Below, piece by piece: positions 1-5,599 of a DNA stretch of 7,253 bases. Source of the stretch: Flavobacteriaceae bacterium (lineage in GTDB: Bacteria > Bacteroidota > Bacteroidia > Flavobacteriales > Flavobacteriaceae); the NCBI GenBank assembly GCA_947458575.1, contig CANHBE010000132.1, positions 1 to 7,253 of the forward strand. The letters run 5' to 3'. The stretch's first letter is position 1; each line of letters starts with the position of its first letter. Both the position numbers and the translations under genes were made by a program. A model generated the notes under the pieces. That model did not search any database, was not told where the DNA came from, and saw nothing but the letters and a program-made list of their open reading frames with translations.

Positions 1-1317
1 ACAGATCCTGATAATGATGCTTTGACTTATTGCTGGGAACAGTACAATTTTCAAATTTCGACTCAGCCACCTGTTGCTACGAGTATTTCAGGACCTAATT
101 TTAGATCTAGAAACCCATCTGCTTCGCCGTCGAGATTCTTTCCTGTTTTCTCTAGTGTTTTAGCGAATAACCTTACGCCGACTTGGGAAGTAATTCCAAA
201 TGTAGCTCGAACAATGACATTTTCACTTGTTGTGAGAGACAATGGTAGCCCATTAGGAAGTCAAACCGATAGGGTTACTATGACAGTGGCTTTTGCTAAC
301 ACAGGTCCATTTAGAGTCACCTCTCAAAGTACTCCAACAGCATGGGCACAAAACTCGACTCAAACGGTAACTTGGGATGTAGCAGGAACAACAGCAAATG
401 GAATTAATACTGCGTTTGTTAATATTAAACTTTCTACAGATGGTGGTTTAACTTTCCCTTTTGTGTTAGCACAAAACACACCGAATGATGGCTCGGAAGA
501 TATAATTGCTCCAGATGTAGTTTCACAAAATTGTAGAATCTTGATTGAAGCTGTGGGAAATATTTACTATGCAGTAAACGCCAGAGCTTTTAATATTGGA
601 TATAGAATAGAAAATATATGTAACACATATAGTGTGACAACGCCTTTCAATTTGCCTGATGGTAGCACGAGTTATACTGTAAGACAGATTAATGTGCCAA
701 CTGCAGGTACTATTAGTGATGTAAACTTCACGATCAATGCGACACATCCAAACTTGCAGAATTTGCAAATGGCAATTATCCGTCCCGGAGGTGCATTGAC
801 CACCTATTTCAATCAGGAATGTGCGGGAAGCGCTAATATGAATGTTACCTTTGATCAGCAAGGAGGAACACTAACTTGTGCAAGTCCAACAGATGGAACC
901 TACAAGCCTACGAATTTAAACTTAGATACTTTTAGCGGATTTGGGCAACAGGGCAATTGGCAGTTTGGTTTTAGAGATATTGTTGCGGGTTCTTCAGGAA
1001 GTATTAACTCCATTGCGCTCGAAGTATGCTCTCAGACATTAATCCTTCTTGCTAATAACGCTTTTGAGTTTGAAGGTTTTAAACTGTATCCGAATCCAAA
1101 TGATGCTAATTTTACTATCGAGTTTAACACAAACTCAAGTAACAAAATTGGTATTATTGTTCACGACATCAGCGGAAGAGTAATCTTCGATAAGTCGTAC
1201 ACAAACACAGGACTATTCAGTCAATCTGTGAAACTCGATAAAGCGCAATCCGGTGTTTACTTAGTGAGTATCTCCGATGGAGAAAACAAAATGGTAAAAC
1301 GTATTGTAGTAAGATAA
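1..1317 (+). CDS. Secreted protein with P domain and T9SS type A sorting tail, 3' part (probable zinc metallopeptidase)
   Basis: The reading frame is open from the first base, so the gene is truncated at its 5' end by the window edge; 438 codons remain and it ends in TAA followed by two further in-frame stops. Residues are numbered from the first visible codon. Residues 1-98 look like a beta-sandwich segment starting with a D-P-D-N-D turn. Residues about 99-203 form a second Ig/Fn3-like segment with the STDGG motif common in bacterial extracellular repeats. Residues about 209-345 match a proprotein convertase P (Homo B) domain, with a GNWQF core and a C-terminal alternating hydrophobic strand. 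Residues about 358-438 are a T9SS type A sorting domain, with LYPNPN, an ISGR turn, a SGVYLV strand and a KRIVVR end. In flavobacteria this combination often follows a reprolysin-like metallopeptidase domain, so the product is probably an exported or surface-attached peptidase. No catalytic HExxH motif is in the window, so the enzyme class is inferred. Confidence 0.88.
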   Translation, partial: TDPDNDALTYCWEQYNFQISTQPPVATSISGPNFRSRNPSASPSRFFPVFSSVLANNLTPTWEVIPNVARTMTFSLVVRDNGSPLGSQTDRVTMTVAFANTGPFRVTSQSTPTAWAQNSTQTVTWDVAGTTANGINTAFVNIKLSTDGGLTFPFVLAQNTPNDGSEDIIAPDVVSQNCRILIEAVGNIYYAVNARAFNIGYRIENICNTYSVTTPFNLPDGSTSYTVRQINVPTAGTISDVNFTINATHPNLQNLQMAIIRPGGALTTYFNQECAGSANMNVTFDQQGGTLTCASPTDGTYKPTNLNLDTFSGFGQQGNWQFGFRDIVAGSSGSINSIALEVCSQTLILLANNAFEFEGFKLYPNPNDANFTIEFNTNSSNKIGIIVHDISGRVIFDKSYTNTGLFSQSVKLDKAQSGVYLVSISDGENKMVKRIVVR

Positions 1318-1338
1318 TAGTAGGCTAAATCAGAAAAG

Positions 1339-1370
1339 AAAGAGCCGCCATTTTATTAAGGCGGCTCTTT
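1339..1370. terminator. Bidirectional intrinsic terminator between convergent genes
   Basis: An 11-bp perfect GC-rich stem (AAAGAGCCGCC at 1339-1349 with GGCGGCTCTTT at 1360-1370) encloses a 10-nt loop. It is followed by a T-rich run on the plus strand and preceded by an A-rich run that gives U's on the minus strand. It lies 21 bases after the plus-strand stop and directly abuts the minus-strand lipoprotein stop, so it probably ends both convergent transcripts. Confidence 0.92.
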
Positions 1371-1889
1371 TTATTTTATAAAGAAGCTAATTGACTTTAT
1401 TATTTGTGGGACTTTCTTTGTCGTAAAATCTAAAGAAAAAGTTGTGGTTTTTGAATTGATTTCGTTGATTATACGCAATGAACCTTGGTCAATAGTGTAA
1501 TATCCCGTTTGTCCTTTGCAGTAACAAAATCTTCCGAAGAGAACCTTTGCATCTTGTAAACTCTCATCATTAAAAACCAATTCATCTTTTACCGAAGGAA
1601 CTTCGAAAATAATTTCCTCTCGATAAGATGCGTCCTGAAGATCCCCTTTGACTTTGCGATTATAGGTATATTTAACTACCTTTTTATTGGCAGTTTCCTC
1701 CAAATCGTAATAAAGACGTCCGAATTCACTTGTTTTCATCATGATGCTTTTGCCGTCAAAAATTTCGATTGTGCAGTCACCATCCTTCGGACATTCAGAA
1801 GTGATTGTTACAGTTGATGATTGCATGTTCTTTTTTGTGCTGCAAGAAACCAAAATCAAGAGTGTGATTATTAAAGGCAATTTTTTCAT
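1371..1889 (-). CDS. Uncharacterised lipoprotein downstream of pth
   Basis: A 172-residue protein with a type II signal peptide: MKK, a hydrophobic stretch (residues 4-14) and lipobox LVSC with the lipid-modified Cys at 16. The next residues are S-T-K-K, with no acidic residues of the kind reported as a flavobacterial surface-export signal, so I infer periplasmic or inner-leaflet anchoring. The ATG at 1889 is chosen over one at 1925 because the signal peptide begins exactly there and the longer form would overlap pth and put 12 hydrophilic residues in front. The ATG follows the pth TAA after one base, so translational coupling to pth is likely. The mature part is polar, probably beta-rich, with a C-Y-C pair at about residues 121-123 and a central segment rich in charged residues. 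I do not recognise a family. The 3' end abuts the shared terminator. Confidence 0.82.
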   Translation of the reverse strand: MKKLPLIITLLILVSCSTKKNMQSSTVTITSECPKDGDCTIEIFDGKSIMMKTSEFGRLYYDLEETANKKVVKYTYNRKVKGDLQDASYREEIIFEVPSVKDELVFNDESLQDAKVLFGRFCYCKGQTGYYTIDQGSLRIINEINSKTTTFSLDFTTKKVPQIIKSISFFIK

Positions 1890-1890
1890 T

Positions 1891-2598
1891 TTATTTTCCA
1901 TTGAAGTTTGACATCGTATTTTCAATTCCTGCAGTTCCGAATGATCTGATTATTTCTGCTGCGAGTGCCAGCCTTTCCGGAAGCGCTTTTTTTTCTGCAT
2001 CATCCCATTCCCCGAGTACATAGTTTACCTGTTGACCTTTTTTGAATTGATCACTAATGCCAAATCTAAACCTTGCATAATTCTGGGTATTCAAGACTGC
2101 GTTAATGTTTTTCAATCCGTTATGTCCGCCATCACTACCTTTCATTCGAATACGGATTGTTCCAAATTCCAGATTCAGATCATCCGTGATCACAAGAACA
2201 TTTTCTAACGGAATCTTCTCTTTTTCCATCCAGTATTGTACAGCCTTACCGCTTAAGTTCATATAAGTGTTTGGTTTCAGCAAGAAAAAAGTTCGGCCTT
2301 TAAATTTGTACTGTGCCACTGAGCCAAGTTTGACCGATTCAAACGTTACCGACTCTGCGCTTGCAAGATAATCAAGTATTTTGAAGCCGACGTTATGCCT
2401 TGTATTTACATATTCTACGCCGATGTTTCCCAAGCCAACTATTAAAAATTTTTTACTCACAGCTGTTATGTTCTTTGTTTCGTGTTCCTGATCTGATTTT
2501 TTGAGGTGAACGGACGAATTAGTCTCTGAGTTTGAAGGATCAGGATTGGTGTTGTCGATTGATTTTCGTTTAGTGAATAGATTGGTAATCCATTTCAT
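1891..2598 (-). CDS. pth: Peptidyl-tRNA hydrolase with N-terminal extension
   Basis: Pth cleaves the ester bond of peptidyl-tRNA released from stalled ribosomes, recycling tRNA in the cytoplasm. From the ATG at 2598 the protein is 235 residues. The catalytic core begins at about residue 50 with FLIVGLGNIG. Family residues are visible: Asn58 (in GLGN), catalytic His68 (TRHNVGF), Asn114 (TYMNLSG), Asp139 (ITDDLNL) and Asn160 (GGHNGLK), equivalent to E. coli Asn10, His20, Asn68, Asp93 and Asn114. The 50-residue N-terminal segment starts MKWITNLF and is then Asn/Ser/Asp-rich and likely disordered. Three starts are possible: ATG 2658 (255 aa), ATG 2598 (preferred, since I recall a similar MKW-type start in flavobacterial homologs), or GTG 2460, which would give 189 aa, the usual family length. 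The gene follows rplY after a terminator and a repeat, and is coupled to the downstream lipoprotein. Confidence 0.95.
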   Translation of the reverse strand: MKWITNLFTKRKSIDNTNPDPSNSETNSSVHLKKSDQEHETKNITAVSKKFLIVGLGNIGVEYVNTRHNVGFKILDYLASAESVTFESVKLGSVAQYKFKGRTFFLLKPNTYMNLSGKAVQYWMEKEKIPLENVLVITDDLNLEFGTIRIRMKGSDGGHNGLKNINAVLNTQNYARFRFGISDQFKKGQQVNYVLGEWDDAEKKALPERLALAAEIIRSFGTAGIENTMSNFNGK

Positions 2599-2673
2599 GA
2601 TGTAAAAGTAGGAAAATTTGTTATTGGTTGTAATTGGTATATTGATGGTTGGCTTCATGGTAAGTGGGCACGC

Positions 2674-2751
2674 TAGCCCTGATGGGAGTGGTTATCCTTT
2701 TGTTCTGTTGTTCAGAACAAAAGATATAAACGGACAGCAGGTTCCCGGCTT
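2674..2751 (+). repeat. Structured intergenic repeat, Flavo-1-like hairpin element (candidate)
   Basis: On the plus strand the element opens with a TAGCCCTGAT block. It contains a perfect 11-bp hairpin (CTTTTGTTCTG 2697-2707 with CAGAACAAAAG 2713-2723, 5-nt loop). It closes with TCCCGGCT (2743-2750), which can pair with GGGA (2684-2687) and AGCC (2675-2678) across a 5-nt bulge. The layout is therefore an outer stem with an inner long hairpin. I recall sequences of this style as dispersed intergenic repeats in Flavobacterium, and the Rfam Flavo-1 RNA motif is the closest named candidate, but I could not search to confirm this. It lies between rplY and pth, so on the minus strand it would be part of any read-through leader of pth. 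The orientation is given by the AGCCC block and is an assumption. Confidence 0.6.
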
Positions 2752-2816
2752 CTAACAAAAAGTAATATTAAAAAATAGGAGGCTGAAACGAGTTCAGTAG
2801 ATTGGTTGCACGCAAT

Positions 2817-2849
2817 AAAAAAAAGCACCAGCCAATGGACTGATGCTTT
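2817..2849 (-). terminator. rplY intrinsic terminator
   Basis: Read on the minus strand, AAAGCATCAG (2849-2840) pairs with CTGGTGCTTT (2831-2822) with one U-G wobble, followed by a run of T (plus-strand A's from 2817). It starts 21 bases after the rplY stop. The wobble becomes an A-C mismatch on the plus strand, so the structure favours minus-strand transcripts. Confidence 0.87.
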
Positions 2850-2870
2850 GATATTGAAAAAGAGCTTGTC

Positions 2871-3476
2871 TTATTTCTTTCCTTTTGCAGGTGTTTTCGC
2901 TGCTTTCGCTGCTTCTTGCGCGGCTTTCATCGCAGCACGTGAAATTCTAACTTGTGCAACAACAGTATTATCTGGGTGCAAAAGTTTATAATCAGTTGCC
3001 ACCAATTTAGTTACATAAAGCTTGTTACCCATTTCAAGTCCGGAAATATCCGCATCGATAAAATCCGGCAAGTTCTTAGGCAATGCCTTCACTTTTAGTC
3101 TACGTTGATTCAAACGCAAAACACCACCTAACAATACACCAGGTGAAACGCCAACTACTCTCACAGGAACTTCCATGGTGATTTCTTTGTCGTCAAATAG
3201 TTCGAAGAAGTCAATGTGCAAAATCTTGTCAGATACTGGGTGCACTTGAATGTCTTGCAAAATCGCATTATAGGTCTTATTTCCCAACTCAATCACTACT
3301 GTGTGTGCGTTTGGAGTGTAAACCAAGTTTTTGAATGCAATTTCTTCTGCTGAGAAATGTACTGCTTGTTTTCCTCCGTATAGCACGCAAGGAACCAATC
3401 CAGCATTACGTAGGGCTTTAGTCGCTGCTTTGCCCACGCTTTCTCTTTCTGATCCTTTAATCGTAATCGATTTCAT
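2871..3476 (-). CDS. rplY: 50S ribosomal protein L25 / general stress protein Ctc
   Basis: This 201-residue two-domain L25 (TL5/Ctc type) binds 5S rRNA in the large ribosomal subunit. Residues 1-92 are the 5S-rRNA-binding beta-barrel domain, with LRNAGLVPCVLYGG (22-35) and the signature QVHPVSDKILHIDFF (77-91). Residues about 99-180 are the C-terminal Ctc domain (VPVRVVGVSPGVLLGGVL, then LPKNLPDFIDADIS). The tail from 181 is Ala/Lys-rich and ends in KGKK, a typical basic disordered extension. The length fits the long form of the family. The ATG at 3476 gives the standard MKSITIKG-type start. It lies downstream of prs on the same strand, with a repeat-rich gap of 320 bases between. A weak TATATTTT box (minus, 3490-3483) lies just before the start, but no clear -33 element was seen. 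Confidence 0.96.
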   Translation of the reverse strand: MKSITIKGSERESVGKAATKALRNAGLVPCVLYGGKQAVHFSAEEIAFKNLVYTPNAHTVVIELGNKTYNAILQDIQVHPVSDKILHIDFFELFDDKEITMEVPVRVVGVSPGVLLGGVLRLNQRRLKVKALPKNLPDFIDADISGLEMGNKLYVTKLVATDYKLLHPDNTVVAQVRISRAAMKAAQEAAKAAKTPAKGKK

Positions 3477-3574
3477 TGTAAAAAAATATAGTTAATAATT
3501 AAAATACTAATTGCTTCGCCAGTTCGCTGACGCCCGTGTGAAAATTAACAATTGATAATTGATTAATTATTTGG

Positions 3575-3739
3575 GTGTTTCCCTTCGGGCAGTCGGCTTA
3601 TCAACCTCGTGTCCCTTTGGGCAGTTGCCTTATCAGCCTCCTGTCCGTTCGGGTCGGGCTTTCGCACTCGCTTTTTTTTGCTTCGTAAACTTCTCAAAAA
3701 AAGAGCTCAGACAAATGCTCAATCCCTAACACGGTTTTT
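3575..3739. repeat. Intergenic repeat with tandem ~32-bp units and poly-T/poly-A hairpin
   Basis: The prs-rplY gap (3477-3796) has no convincing gene. Within it are two near-identical tandem units, 3575-3608 and 3609-3640, sharing the pattern GTGT..CCCTT.GGGCAGT.G-CTTATCA.CCTC, and a partial third copy from 3641 (CTGTCCGTTCGGGTCGG). A low-complexity hairpin follows (eight T's at 3672-3679 against seven A's at 3696-3702). The block ends with a GCTCAATCCCTAAC-type segment at about 3717-3730. Repeats of this style are, from memory, dispersed in flavobacterial genomes. A separate small hairpin (AGGGAAGC 3772-3779 with GCTTCCTT 3786-3793) lies immediately after the prs stop, but it has no U-tract and is not a clear terminator. 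Confidence 0.6.
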
Positions 3740-3796
3740 TTCTATCTATCGCGATCTGTCTTTCATCTTGCAGGGAAGCTGTCGTGCTTCCTTCTC

Positions 3797-4738
3797 CTAC
3801 ATTAAAAACTTTCCGCTGATCGAATTGTTGTGTTGTACCATATGCATCACTTCTGCAAACAGAGGAGCACAACTGACTACTCTTATTTTATTTGAATTCC
3901 TCTTAAGCGGAATAGAATCGGTTACGATCAACTCGCTTAATTTGGAATTCTCGATTTTCTCATAGGCATCACCAGATAATATGGCGTGCGTACAAATAGC
4001 TCTTACACTCAGCGCTCCTTTCTCAATCATCAAATCCGCAGCCTTTGCCAAAGTCCCGCCGGTGTCGATCATGTCATCAACCAAAACCACATTTCTTCCC
4101 TTTACCTCTCCAATCAATTCTATCGTATCAATCACATTGGCTGCTCTTCGTTGCTTGTAGCAAATGACTACATCCGACTCCAAGTACTTGGAATATGCGT
4201 ATGCTCTTTTCGAACCACCCATGTCCGGTGAAGCGATTGTCAGATTCTCTAAATTCAGACTTCTAACATACGGCAAGAAAATAGTCGAGGCAAACAAGTG
4301 ATCAACGGGTTTTTCAAAAAAACCTTGAATTTGATCCGCATGTAAGTCCATCGTCATAATTCGAGTAGCACCAGCTGCATCCAAAAGATTGGCCACTAAT
4401 TTGGCTCCAATCGGAACTCTGGGTTTATCTTTTCTGTCTTGCCTAGCCCAACCAAAATATGGAATTACCGCTGTTACGTGTCTTGCAGAAGCTCTTTTCG
4501 CCGCGTCAATCATCAGTAACAATTCCATTAGATTATCAGCTGTTGGAAAGGTAGAACAGACTATAAAAACCCGTAAGCCTCGAATCGATTCTTCGTAAGA
4601 AGGTTGAAACTCGCCATCACTAAATTTTGAGAACGTAACTTTTCCAAGCGGCACGCCGTACAATTCGGCCATTTTTTCCGCTAAATAGACACTTTGAGAA
4701 CAAGCAAATATCTTTGCTTCCGGCTCTTGTTGTGACAT
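3797..4738 (-). CDS. prs: Ribose-phosphate pyrophosphokinase (PRPP synthetase)
   Basis: Prs transfers pyrophosphate from ATP to ribose-5-phosphate to make PRPP, the precursor of purine, pyrimidine, histidine, tryptophan and NAD synthesis. The protein has 313 residues, the usual class I length. Visible motifs in order: KFSDGE (38-43), the ATP-binding RQDRK (99-103) followed by the RVPIGAKLVANLL segment (107-119), the pyrophosphate/metal loop DLHADQIQGFF (131-141) with metal-ligand His133, the flexible-loop KQRR (195-198), and the PRPP-binding loop VDDMIDTGGT (220-229). Start ATG 4738 gives the MSQQEPEAKIF beginning, in line with flavobacterial homologs as I recall them; the end is KFLM then TAG. 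It is the first gene of a minus-strand housekeeping block with rplY and pth. A 5' leader of roughly 115 bases with a hairpin precedes it. Confidence 0.97.
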   Translation of the reverse strand: MSQQEPEAKIFACSQSVYLAEKMAELYGVPLGKVTFSKFSDGEFQPSYEESIRGLRVFIVCSTFPTADNLMELLLMIDAAKRASARHVTAVIPYFGWARQDRKDKPRVPIGAKLVANLLDAAGATRIMTMDLHADQIQGFFEKPVDHLFASTIFLPYVRSLNLENLTIASPDMGGSKRAYAYSKYLESDVVICYKQRRAANVIDTIELIGEVKGRNVVLVDDMIDTGGTLAKAADLMIEKGALSVRAICTHAILSGDAYEKIENSKLSELIVTDSIPLKRNSNKIRVVSCAPLFAEVMHMVQHNNSISGKFLM

Positions 4739-4777
4739 TGTATTTTGTTGTTTTTATTTCGGAGCTTTTACATTTTA

Positions 4778-4805
4778 TTTCGTTCGGATACTGTATTGAA
4801 CGAAA
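4778..4805 (-). promoter_or_regulatory. Hairpin in the prs 5' leader
   Basis: TTTCGTTC (4778-4785) and GAACGAAA (4798-4805) form a perfect 8-bp inverted repeat. The 12-base centre contains a further ATAC-T-GTAT palindrome, so the whole element is an interrupted stem of about 12 bp. It lies 40-67 bases upstream of the prs start, inside the predicted leader. It has no U-tract and is therefore not a classical terminator. It could be an RNA regulatory hairpin or a protein-binding site. Confidence 0.55.
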
Positions 4806-4862
4806 GGATTACATAAATGCCTCGAAAGTAGTTAGTTAGTTGTGTGTCGCGTTAACGAGGTG

Positions 4863-4870
4863 CAAATTTA
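4863..4870 (-). promoter_or_regulatory. prs promoter -7 box candidate (TAAATTTG)
   Basis: On the minus strand TAAATTTG is a perfect match to the Bacteroidota TAnnTTTG -7 consensus, 125 bases upstream of the prs ATG. No good TTG is found at the expected 17-23 base spacing (there is a TTC in the region), so support is from the -7 box and the gene arrangement only. Confidence 0.55.
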
Positions 4871-4935
4871 GGAATTAAATCCAAGTAGTGAAGGAAAATT
4901 TCGAGTATTTTTTTAGAAAGTGTAATTATATTTTT

Positions 4936-4943
4936 TACATTTG
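4936..4943 (+). promoter_or_regulatory. tRNA-Leu promoter -7 box candidate (TACATTTG)
   Basis: TACATTTG is a perfect TAnnTTTG match, with a TTA at 4913-4915 about 20 bases upstream as a degenerate -33 element. The predicted start near 4950 would leave a leader of about 75 bases before the mature tRNA, to be removed by RNase P. It faces the prs promoter. Confidence 0.6.
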
Positions 4944-4956
4944 CACCGTGTTAAAG

Positions 4957-4979
4957 GATGGGCAGTACAGCTGCCTATC
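4957..4979 (+). other. Hairpin in the tRNA-Leu leader
   Basis: GATGGGCAG (4957-4965) pairs with CTGCCTATC (4971-4979) through nine pairs, one of them G-U, closing a 5-nt TACAG loop. It lies between the predicted transcription start and the mature tRNA 5' end, 44 bases before it. It may be a processing or stability element. There is no sign of a coding sequence here. Confidence 0.5.
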
Positions 4980-5023
4980 GCGTTAGATTGAAGTTGTAAA
5001 AACTGATTTCTTTCGTCTGCTAC

Positions 5024-5103
5024 GCCCGGATGGCGGAATTGGTAGACGCGCTGGTCTCAAACACCTGTGGGAAACCGTGCCGGTTCGACTCCGGCTCCGG
5101 GTA
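5024..5103 (+). tRNA. tRNA-Leu (anticodon CAA)
   Basis: This tRNA reads UUG leucine codons. The cloverleaf is traceable by eye. Acceptor: GCCCGGA with TCCGGGT (5024-5030 / 5096-5102, final G-U), discriminator A at 5103. D arm: GCG/CGC (5033-5035 / 5047-5049). Anticodon stem: CTGGT/ACCTG (5051-5055 / 5063-5067), loop CTCAAAC, anticodon CAA at 5058-5060. The variable arm (5068-5078) is 11 nt and forms a short GG-GAAA-CC hairpin, as in class II tRNAs. T arm: GCCGG/CCGGC with loop TTCGACT (5079-5095). CCA is not encoded. There is one U-U mismatch (5052-5066) in the anticodon stem. Leu identity fits the long variable arm, the discriminator A and the CAA anticodon. Confidence 0.95.
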
Positions 5104-5107
5104 CTTT

Positions 5108-5153
5108 AAAAGTCCGTAATTGTATTGTTAATCAATATATTACGGGCTTTTTT
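5108..5153 (+). terminator. Intrinsic terminator after tRNA-Leu
   Basis: AAAAGTCCGTAAT (5108-5120) pairs with ATTACGGGCTTTT (5139-5151) with one wobble. The loop itself folds into TATTG/CAATA (5123-5127 / 5133-5137), and the stem runs into a T tract ending at 5153. It begins four bases after the tRNA. Confidence 0.9.
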
Positions 5154-5163
5154 AATTCTATTA

Positions 5164-5181
5164 GCCCGACCATTGCCCGAC
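5164..5181. repeat. GCCCGAC direct repeat just past the tRNA terminator
   Basis: GCCCGAC occurs at 5164-5170 and again at 5175-5181, an 11-bp period (about one helical turn). The motif is GC-rich against a very AT-rich background. Spaced short repeats next to a tRNA can be recombinase arm-binding sites, but no integrase is in the window, so this is only a possibility. The rest of 5154-5275 shows nothing else I can name. Confidence 0.4.
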
Positions 5182-5275
5182 AATCCTATAAATAATGTGA
5201 TATTTCAAAAGAATAAATAAATTTAAAATTACAGGGAAGGGATAAATAAAATGATATATAATTCAGCTTTTTATT

Positions 5276-5539
5276 TTATTTTTTAGGTAAATCAAAATTG
5301 AACAAATAACTAGGTTTTATTTCTAGAGTTCGGATGATTTTAAATAATGTGCTGATAGTGGGATTTGTTTTTAAGATTTCAATTCTTGCAATTTGAGAAA
5401 GTGTTAATTCAGAACAATAGGCTAATTCTTCTTGGCTAATACCTTTTTCTGCCCGAATTTCTTTTAGACGCTTTGATAATAACCTCAATCCTTCTTCATC
5501 AAATGTATGTATTCTTAATAAATCATCATTCTTTTTCAT
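5276..5539 (-). CDS. XRE-family (Cro/C1-type) helix-turn-helix regulator
   Basis: An 87-residue DNA-binding protein. After an acidic N-terminal arm (residues 1-22), residues about 24-80 form a single HTH_3/XRE domain: RLKEIRAEKG (helix 1), ISQEELAYCSE (34-44, helix 2), LTLSQIARIE (45-54, recognition helix), then TISTLFKIIRTLEIKPSYLF (helices 4-5). No sensor, peptidase or toxin domain is attached, so the protein is essentially the DNA-binding unit and probably a dimeric repressor. The ATG at 5539 is the only sensible start. A perfect 18-bp palindrome with an extra half-site lies 34 bases upstream of the start and is the likely autoregulatory operator, shared with the divergent broken gene. It sits in AT-rich DNA beyond the tRNA, and resembles regulators carried on islands or prophages. 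Confidence 0.88.
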   Translation of the reverse strand: MKKNDDLLRIHTFDEEGLRLLSKRLKEIRAEKGISQEELAYCSELTLSQIARIEILKTNPTISTLFKIIRTLEIKPSYLFNFDLPKK

Positions 5540-5572
5540 TTACCAAAAAGAAGATTAATATTATTATCATAT

Positions 5573-5599
5573 TATAGCAAATTTGCTATAATTTGCTAT
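5573..5599. promoter_or_regulatory. Three-half-site palindromic operator candidate
   Basis: TATAGCAAATTTGCTATA at 5573-5590 is a perfect 18-bp palindrome. The half-site AATTTGCTAT (5580-5589) is then repeated directly at 5590-5599. This gives one inverted and two direct half-sites at 10-bp spacing, on the same helix face. It lies between the XRE gene (start 5539) and the divergent gene (start 5636), and its last bases overlap the TATTTTTG promoter box at 5597. Binding by the adjacent regulator is inferred from position and symmetry. Confidence 0.75.

Noticed and set aside
523..861. Minus-strand open frame of 112 codons
   Set aside because: It lies fully inside the plus-strand P-domain protein gene, and its translation has no domain or signal; it is a shadow.
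2806..2991. Plus-strand 61-codon frame with a hydrophobic Ala-rich centre
   Set aside because: It overlaps the rplY terminator and the Ala/Lys-rich rplY tail on the opposite strand; the Ala/Phe run is the complement of that tail.
3772..3793. Hairpin after the prs stop as a terminator
   Set aside because: The stem is reasonable (8 pairs with one wobble) but no T run follows on the minus strand, so termination there is not supported.
3481..3796. CRISPR array suggested by the tandem units near 3575-3660
   Set aside because: The units are directly adjacent, without unique spacers, and there are only about two and a half of them; no cas-like genes are nearby.
3609..3965. Plus-strand 118-codon frame across the prs-rplY gap
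   Set aside because: It is made of repeat sequence and the antisense of the prs 3' end, with no protein-like composition.
3986..4598. Two plus-strand frames (3986-4231 and 4389-4598) inside prs
   Set aside because: Both are antisense to the well-supported prs gene.
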